Shown here piece by piece: positions 4,125-7,752 of a stretch of DNA of 7,752 nucleotides; positions within the stretch are counted from its first letter, which is position 1, and every line of letters starts with the position of its first letter. The translations under genes were made by a program, and so were the position numbers. This DNA comes from Oscillospiraceae bacterium. GTDB taxonomy: Bacteria; Bacillota; Clostridia; Oscillospirales; Acutalibacteraceae. The DNA lies in the NCBI GenBank assembly GCA_021640185.1, contig JAJXDX010000084.1, positions 1 through 7,752 on the forward strand. Direction: 5' to 3'. The notes beneath the pieces were generated by a model. It did not search any database. It was not told the DNA's origin and worked only from the letters and a program-made list of their open reading frames with translations.

Positions 4125-5096
4125 TCACGGCGCGGCGATGACGAGCGACTGCTTGCCAAAGATCTCGTGCCTGTTGCGGCACAGCCACTTTTGGTACTTG
4201 ACCTGCTTGCCGCGGTAGGGGTCGGAAAAATAGAAATAGGTATCGTCGTAGCCGATCAGCACCATGCAGTGTTCGTTGGCCAGCCAGCGGTAGGTCGAGC
4301 CGTCCTCCAGCGTCCACGAACTGCTGTAGTACGCATCGATCATGCCGATCGTCACCCAGACGATGCAGGGGATGCCGTTGTCGATATAGGTGCTGCACAG
4401 CTCGTCGAGCGACAGCCCCGTCGCATCGACGATCTGCCGGCGTCCCTGATAATAGCGTTCCATCGCACGCTTGATCGGCTTGCGGAAGCAGCCGTAGCCG
4501 CTTCCCGAGCGCGGCGAACCGGCGAACACCTCGTTGGGATCGACGCCGCGGCCGTTCTCGACCACGCCCTGCTCCAGATATTCGTCGACGAAGGTGGCCA
4601 CAGACAGATCGCTCTCCCCGGCATAGCGCATGGCGATGACCGCCGCCGTGCTTTCGCACCCGGCGGGGAAATCCGGCTGCTGCCACAGGATCGGCACGTC
4701 GCCCAGCACACGCTTGCCCACCGTTTTGATCTTGGCGGAGGTCGGGCCGGTCGTGGTCGGCGTTTCGGCATAGGTCCGGCGCGCCGTCGTGGCCGGGGCG
4801 GTCGATGCCGTCGTCACCGTCGTTCTCGCGGTCGTGGCCGATGTCGTCGCGGCAGTCGACGCAGATGCCGCGGCCGTCGCACCGGTGGTATCTTCCTCGC
4901 CCGCCGCGGACGTCGCCGCGCCCGAAGATAAGGGCAGGCTTTCGGCAGGCACGTTTCTCCGGTGCCGGACAATCGACACGGCGGCGACCGTGCCGAAGCA
5001 CAGCGCCACGGTCACGACGATCGCGCCAAGGCCGATCTGCTGCGTCTGCCGCTGTGCGCGGCGCTTTTTCGATGGACTGGGCCGATCCGGATACAT
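4125..5096 (-). CDS. Membrane-anchored C39-type (papain-like) cysteine peptidase
   Basis: A 323-residue protein. Residues 1-20 are basic, 21-43 form one membrane helix (LGAIVVTVALCFGTVAAVSIV), 55-120 are a Thr/Ala-rich linker, and 125-323 match the Peptidase_C39_2-like fold. Candidate active-site residues are Q140 (oxyanion hole, ILWQQPD), C147 in PAGCEST, H276 in NEHCMVLIGYD and D292 in SDPYRG. With the short basic N-terminus inside, the catalytic domain should face outward, so it is probably a surface peptidase or amidase-like enzyme; the substrate is unknown. Open frame continues upstream to a GTG at 5183, but that region contains the promoter (5143-5171), so the start is ATG 5096, preceded by AAGGTGGTGG (complement of 5104-5113). 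It is not a C39 bacteriocin-processing ABC transporter: no ABC or transport domain is present. Confidence 0.85.
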   Translation of the reverse strand: MYPDRPSPSKKRRAQRQTQQIGLGAIVVTVALCFGTVAAVSIVRHRRNVPAESLPLSSGAATSAAGEEDTTGATAAASASTAATTSATTARTTVTTASTAPATTARRTYAETPTTTGPTSAKIKTVGKRVLGDVPILWQQPDFPAGCESTAAVIAMRYAGESDLSVATFVDEYLEQGVVENGRGVDPNEVFAGSPRSGSGYGCFRKPIKRAMERYYQGRRQIVDATGLSLDELCSTYIDNGIPCIVWVTIGMIDAYYSSSWTLEDGSTYRWLANEHCMVLIGYDDTYFYFSDPYRGKQVKYQKWLCRNRHEIFGKQSLVIAAP

Positions 5097-5142
5097 CTGC
5101 GTTCCACCACCTTCGACATTTTCCCCGATGTTCGAGGGACCC

Positions 5143-5171
5143 ATTATACCAAAGATCCCGCCGATCGTCAA
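5143..5171 (-). promoter_or_regulatory. Promoter of the C39 peptidase gene
   Basis: Read on the minus strand: TTGACG (complement of 5166-5171), a 17-bp spacer, then TATAAT (complement of 5143-5148). The start site should be near 5136, about 40 nt before the ATG at 5096. This rules out the longer upstream reading frame as the real start. Confidence 0.85.
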
Positions 5172-5209
5172 ATCACCCGGCACGTCCCGCCGGCCGCCAA
5201 TATCCGGTC

Positions 5210-5237
5210 TTGCTTTTTACGTGCGGTATGCTATAAT
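5210..5237 (+). promoter_or_regulatory. Promoter of the DEAD-box helicase gene, extended -10
   Basis: TTGCTT (5210-5215), a 16-bp spacer, then TATAAT (5232-5237) preceded by TGC, which makes an extended -10 (TGCTATAAT). A second TATAAT at 5241-5246 has no good -35. Transcription would start near 5244, about 30 nt before the ATG. The promoter is back to back with that of the peptidase gene, with 38 bp between the two -35 boxes. Confidence 0.8.
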
Positions 5238-5273
5238 ACATATAATAAGGATAAGTAATGAGAGGGAACCAGT

Positions 5274-6461
5274 ATGGAGCAGAACATCCGCTTTTCCGAC
5301 CTCGGGCTGAGCGAGCCGACCCTGCGCGCGCTCGACGCCATGGGGTTCACCGCGCCGACCCCCGTGCAGGCGCAGACCATCCCGCTGATGCTCGACGGCC
5401 ACGACGTGATCGCCAAAGCGCCGACCGGGACGGGCAAGACCTGTGCGTTCGGCATCCCGCTGATCGAGTGCCTGAACCCGGACATGAAGGATCTGCAGGC
5501 CGTCGTCGTCTGCCCGACGCGCGAATTGTGCGAGCAGATCACGAACGACCTGCGCGCGCTGATCCGCTTTGACCCCGCGATCCGCATCGCCTCCGTATAC
5601 GGCGGCGCAAATATGCAGAAGCAGGTCGAGGCGCTGCGCCGTCACCCGCACATCGTCGTGGCGACGCCCGGACGGCTGCTCGACCACATGGGGCGCGGCA
5701 ACGTCTGGCTGGGCAACGTCTACACCGCCGTGCTCGACGAGGCGGACGAGATGCTCAAGATGGGCTTCATCCGCGACGTGCGCAAGATCCTCAACGCCAC
5801 GCCGCAGGACACGCAGGTGGTCATGTTCTCCGCCACGATCTCGCGCGAGGTCATGGACGTGGCGTGGGAATACCAGCACGATGCCGTGGAGATACAGGTC
5901 GCGGCCGTCGGCGATGACCGCCCCAAGATCGACCAGTACCTGATCCGCTCCACCGGCTCGCAGCGGATGCTCGACATGGTGGATATCATCCGCCAGCAGG
6001 ACTACCACCGCGTGATGGTGTTCGCAAACATGAAATGCACGGTCCGCCAGCTGACGGAACGCCTGCAGAAGGTCTGCAGATCAGTGGACTGCCTGCACGG
6101 CGATATGCCGCAGGCCCTGCGCAACAAGGTCATGGCGCGTTTCCGCAAAAACGAGCTGGAGATCTTGGTCGCGACGGATGTCGCGGCGCGCGGGATCGAC
6201 GTCGAGGACGTGGAAGCGGTGTTCAACTACGACATCCCCGAAGAAAACGAGTATTACCTGCACCGGATCGGCCGCACCGGCCGCGCCAAGCGGCAGGGCG
6301 CGGCATACACCTTCTTTGGCGACTACGACCGCCCGCGCCTGCGCGACATCTTAAAGTATACCCGCTCCGAGGCGACGGTGATGGCCTTCGATCAGGATCG
6401 TCACCTGCGCCCCGAGGCAGAGCTGCAAGCGGAAACCGACGAAAACGCCGCCGCAAAATAA
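5274..6461 (+). CDS. DEAD-box ATP-dependent RNA helicase, minimal core
   Basis: A 395-residue cytoplasmic RNA helicase that unwinds RNA duplexes with ATP, probably in ribosome assembly, mRNA turnover or cold adaptation (family roles). All core motifs are present: Q motif (F7 to Q32, GFTAPTPVQ), motif I APTGTGKT (49-56), Ia PTREL (81-85), GG (110-111), TPGR (131-134), DEAD (155-158), SAT (186-188), IV VMVFANMK (247-254), V ATDVAARGID (300-309) and VI HRIGRTGR (330-337). Only about 30 residues follow the second RecA domain, ending acidic and Ala-rich, so there is no RNA-binding extension as in DeaD/CshA (usually about 480 residues or more); this is a core-only type. The start at 5274 has AGAGGG 7 nt upstream. 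Monocistronic: own promoter, and a terminator follows at once. Confidence 0.95.
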   Translation: MEQNIRFSDLGLSEPTLRALDAMGFTAPTPVQAQTIPLMLDGHDVIAKAPTGTGKTCAFGIPLIECLNPDMKDLQAVVVCPTRELCEQITNDLRALIRFDPAIRIASVYGGANMQKQVEALRRHPHIVVATPGRLLDHMGRGNVWLGNVYTAVLDEADEMLKMGFIRDVRKILNATPQDTQVVMFSATISREVMDVAWEYQHDAVEIQVAAVGDDRPKIDQYLIRSTGSQRMLDMVDIIRQQDYHRVMVFANMKCTVRQLTERLQKVCRSVDCLHGDMPQALRNKVMARFRKNELEILVATDVAARGIDVEDVEAVFNYDIPEENEYYLHRIGRTGRAKRQGAAYTFFGDYDRPRLRDILKYTRSEATVMAFDQDRHLRPEAELQAETDENAAAK

Positions 6462-6472
6462 GACCGCACGGC

Positions 6473-6513
6473 AAAAAGCCCGCCGCGATCCCGATCGGGA
6501 TCGCGGCGGGCTT
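6473..6513. terminator. Bidirectional terminator, 38-bp perfect palindrome
   Basis: Positions 6476-6513 are an exact palindrome: AAGCCCGCCGCGATCCC, then GATC, then its exact complement. It lies 14 nt after the helicase stop and 41 nt after the stop of the convergent minus-strand gene. On the minus strand the stem runs into TTTTT (complement of 6473-6477), a good intrinsic terminator. On the plus strand the tail is only CTTCGCTATGC, but the very stable stem could still stop transcription. Confidence 0.85.
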
Positions 6514-6554
6514 CGCTATGCTCCTCACGCGGCAGCAAAACGTTCCCGCCGGGA

Positions 6555-7752
6555 TCATTTCAGCAAAAACCGTTCCGGCGCGCACCGCCGGATGCGAAAC
6601 TCGATGCGCCATTCGATCTCGTCCGCCGGGGCAAAATGCAGCGCAGAGCAGGCGGCGCGAAGATCCTCCCGCGGCTCGCCGCCGGTCACGATCATCGTCG
6701 GCCCGTCCGCGCCGCCGATGACGCCGATGCAGCAAGCCGGATCGTTTTGCGCCTTTGGCGCAAAACGATCCGTGTCCGGCGCAAGCAGCACCGGCTCGTC
6801 GCTCCGCGCGCAGTCAAAAACCGAAATATCGTCGTCGCCCGGCGCGGGCGAAAGCACATAGGTCATCGCGGTAAACTGCGTCGGGTAACGCCGACGCCCG
6901 TCCCCGAGGGCGCTCTGCGGGATCGTCTGCCGGTCGAGCTCCCGCACCGTCAGCGTGTAGACCGTCCCGCTGACCGGATGGGCAAAGACGAATGTATCCC
7001 CCGGCGCACGCACCGCAAAATGCGGCCCGGCCACCCGGCAAGGCTGCCGATCCATCGTCAAAACAAGCGATCCGATCGCAGCGGGCCGCCTGCCGCACCA
7101 CGGAAAGGCGGACCGGCAGATCAGCCACCCGCAGGACGTGTCCAGCCCGTAGTGATCGGCCACCCATTTCGCCTCGCTCATCTCCCCGTCCGGCCCGCCG
7201 GGGACGAAGACCGCCGTCCGCCCGTGCGCGGCTTGCAAAACTTTCCCGTTTACCGTCAAACGCAAGATCGGATCAAAGCCGAACGGATAGTCCGCCTCGA
7301 TCTGCAGCTGCCGCTCCGGCGCAAGCTCCTCGCACGCATCGTTTTCGGGATCAAAATCCCACTTTTCTCTAAACCGGCGGATCTCCTCGGCCGGGACGCG
7401 CATACAAAAATCGAGCACCGCCCCCTTGGCGCAGGCATACACCGCGGGGACGAGCCAGCGCCGCCCGCCCCAGGCGAACTGCCGATCCAATTCGATCTCC
7501 GTCCCGGCACGCCCTCTGCCGTGATGCCCCCAAAACCCGCCGTCAAAAAAGACCTTCCATTCCTCAGCAGAAGGCATGGCAAACGGATCAGCATCGGGAT
7601 CTTCGGTATACTTGATCTTGCCGTAGTCAAAAGCGGCCTGCAGCCCACGGATGTACGCCCACGGATGCGGCATCGGCGTCAGCCGTGTTTTTTCGGCGAT
7701 CGCCGATAGCGCCGCCTGCCGCGCCGCCGTCGGCGGCACTTCCCGCAAAAAG
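6555..7752 (-). CDS. Uncharacterised protein with IGGADGPT motif, 5' end cut by window
   Basis: The frame is open from the right edge (at least 398 codons) to the stop at 6555. A TTG codon at 7748 could be read as a start, but it has no visible ribosome binding site in the window and the frame stays open upstream, so the gene probably starts beyond the edge. Residues counted from 7748. I do not recognise a named domain. Seen: HPWAYIRGLQAAFDYGKIKY (28-47), WKVFFDGGFWGHHGRGRAG (64-82), several Cys and Trp residues, a beta-rich middle with GDTFVFAHPVSGTVYTLTV (250-268), and near the C-terminus CIGVIGGADGPTMIVTG (340-356), then LHFAPADEIEWRIEF. GGADGPT is the signature of beta subunits of sodium-pumping decarboxylases, but here there are no membrane helices. 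From memory, other Clostridia hypothetical proteins share the HPVSG and GGADGPT segments; not searched. A perfect hairpin at 6738-6772 lies in the coding sequence just before this motif. Confidence 0.7.
   Translation of the reverse strand, partial: FLREVPPTAARQAALSAIAEKTRLTPMPHPWAYIRGLQAAFDYGKIKYTEDPDADPFAMPSAEEWKVFFDGGFWGHHGRGRAGTEIELDRQFAWGGRRWLVPAVYACAKGAVLDFCMRVPAEEIRRFREKWDFDPENDACEELAPERQLQIEADYPFGFDPILRLTVNGKVLQAAHGRTAVFVPGGPDGEMSEAKWVADHYGLDTSCGWLICRSAFPWCGRRPAAIGSLVLTMDRQPCRVAGPHFAVRAPGDTFVFAHPVSGTVYTLTVRELDRQTIPQSALGDGRRRYPTQFTAMTYVLSPAPGDDDISVFDCARSDEPVLLAPDTDRFAPKAQNDPACCIGVIGGADGPTMIVTGGEPREDLRAACSALHFAPADEIEWRIEFRIRRCAPERFLLK
6738..6772. repeat. Perfect 16-bp inverted repeat inside coding sequence
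   Basis: CGGATCGTTTTGCGCC (6738-6753) is followed by TTT and its exact complement GGCGCAAAACGATCCG (6757-6772). It encodes the stretch around DRFAPKAQNDP (residues 327-337 of the minus-strand protein), between the beta-rich part and the GGADGPT segment. No T-tract follows on either strand, so it is not a typical terminator. A 35-bp exact palindrome is not needed to encode a linker, which suggests an inserted palindromic unit or a selected RNA structure. Confidence 0.8.

Noticed and set aside
4167..4931. Plus-strand frame opposite the C39 peptidase
   Set aside because: Arg/Gly-rich antisense of the Thr/Ala-rich linker; the minus-strand protein has catalytic motifs and a promoter.
4125..5096. 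Bacteriocin-maturation (C39 ABC transporter) system
   Set aside because: No ABC, transmembrane transporter domain or double-glycine precursor peptide is nearby.
5097..5183. Upstream GTG start (5183) giving a longer peptidase
   Set aside because: The extension would cover the -35 and -10 boxes at 5143-5171. The ATG at 5096 has a ribosome binding site and is followed by a normal basic N-terminus and membrane helix.
5217..6008. Minus-strand frame opposite the helicase
   Set aside because: Asp/His/Arg-rich shadow of a complete DEAD-box gene.
6555..7752. Annotation as a sodium-translocating decarboxylase beta subunit
   Set aside because: Only the GGADGPT segment matches; the rest lacks membrane helices and the other conserved regions of that family.

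Overview
The window looks like chromosomal DNA of a GC-rich Firmicute of the class Clostridia, most likely an Oscillospiraceae/Ruminococcaceae-type gut anaerobe. This is inferred from a YabE-type cell-wall protein with DUF348, G5 and 3D domains, an AzlC/AzlD pair, near-consensus sigma-A promoters (TTGACA/TATAAT with 17-bp spacers), purine-rich ribosome binding sites, and short palindromic repeats of a kind familiar from this group. No rRNA, tRNA, CRISPR array or transposase gene was seen.

Layout. Positions 1-998 (minus): a YabE-like cell-wall hydrolase, cut by the left edge, with a near-perfect promoter at 1260-1288 and a GC-rich leader of about 255 nt. Positions 1289-1748: gene-free, with strong inverted repeats, phased T-tracts and an orphan terminator-like hairpin. 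Positions 1749-2761 (minus): azlC-azlD, a two-gene operon with an ATGA overlap and its own promoter. Positions 2904-2935: a perfect 13-bp hairpin. Positions 2971-3436: a compact cassette in which a DUF559 nuclease-like gene (minus) sits between two inverted palindromic repeats that supply its ribosome binding site and its stop codon. Positions 3501-3974 (minus): a GNAT acetyltransferase with its own promoter. These two small genes and their flanks are visibly more AT-rich than their neighbours, which suggests acquired DNA. Positions 4125-5096 (minus): a membrane-anchored C39-type cysteine peptidase. It is divergent from a minimal DEAD-box RNA helicase at 5274-6461 (plus); both promoters lie in the 177-bp gap. 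Positions 6473-6513: a 38-bp perfect palindrome that terminates the convergent genes. Positions 6555-7752 (minus): an uncharacterised protein, cut by the right edge, that carries the IGGADGPT signature of sodium-pumping decarboxylase beta subunits in an apparently soluble context. It also has a perfect 16-bp hairpin inside its coding sequence.

The genes do not form one pathway. Two products act on the outer surface (YabE-like protein and C39 peptidase), one pair exports amino acids (AzlCD), one remodels RNA (helicase), and the middle section looks like accessory DNA. The items most worth following up are the DUF559 repeat cassette, the GGADGPT protein with its internal hairpin, and the long structured leader of the YabE-like gene.
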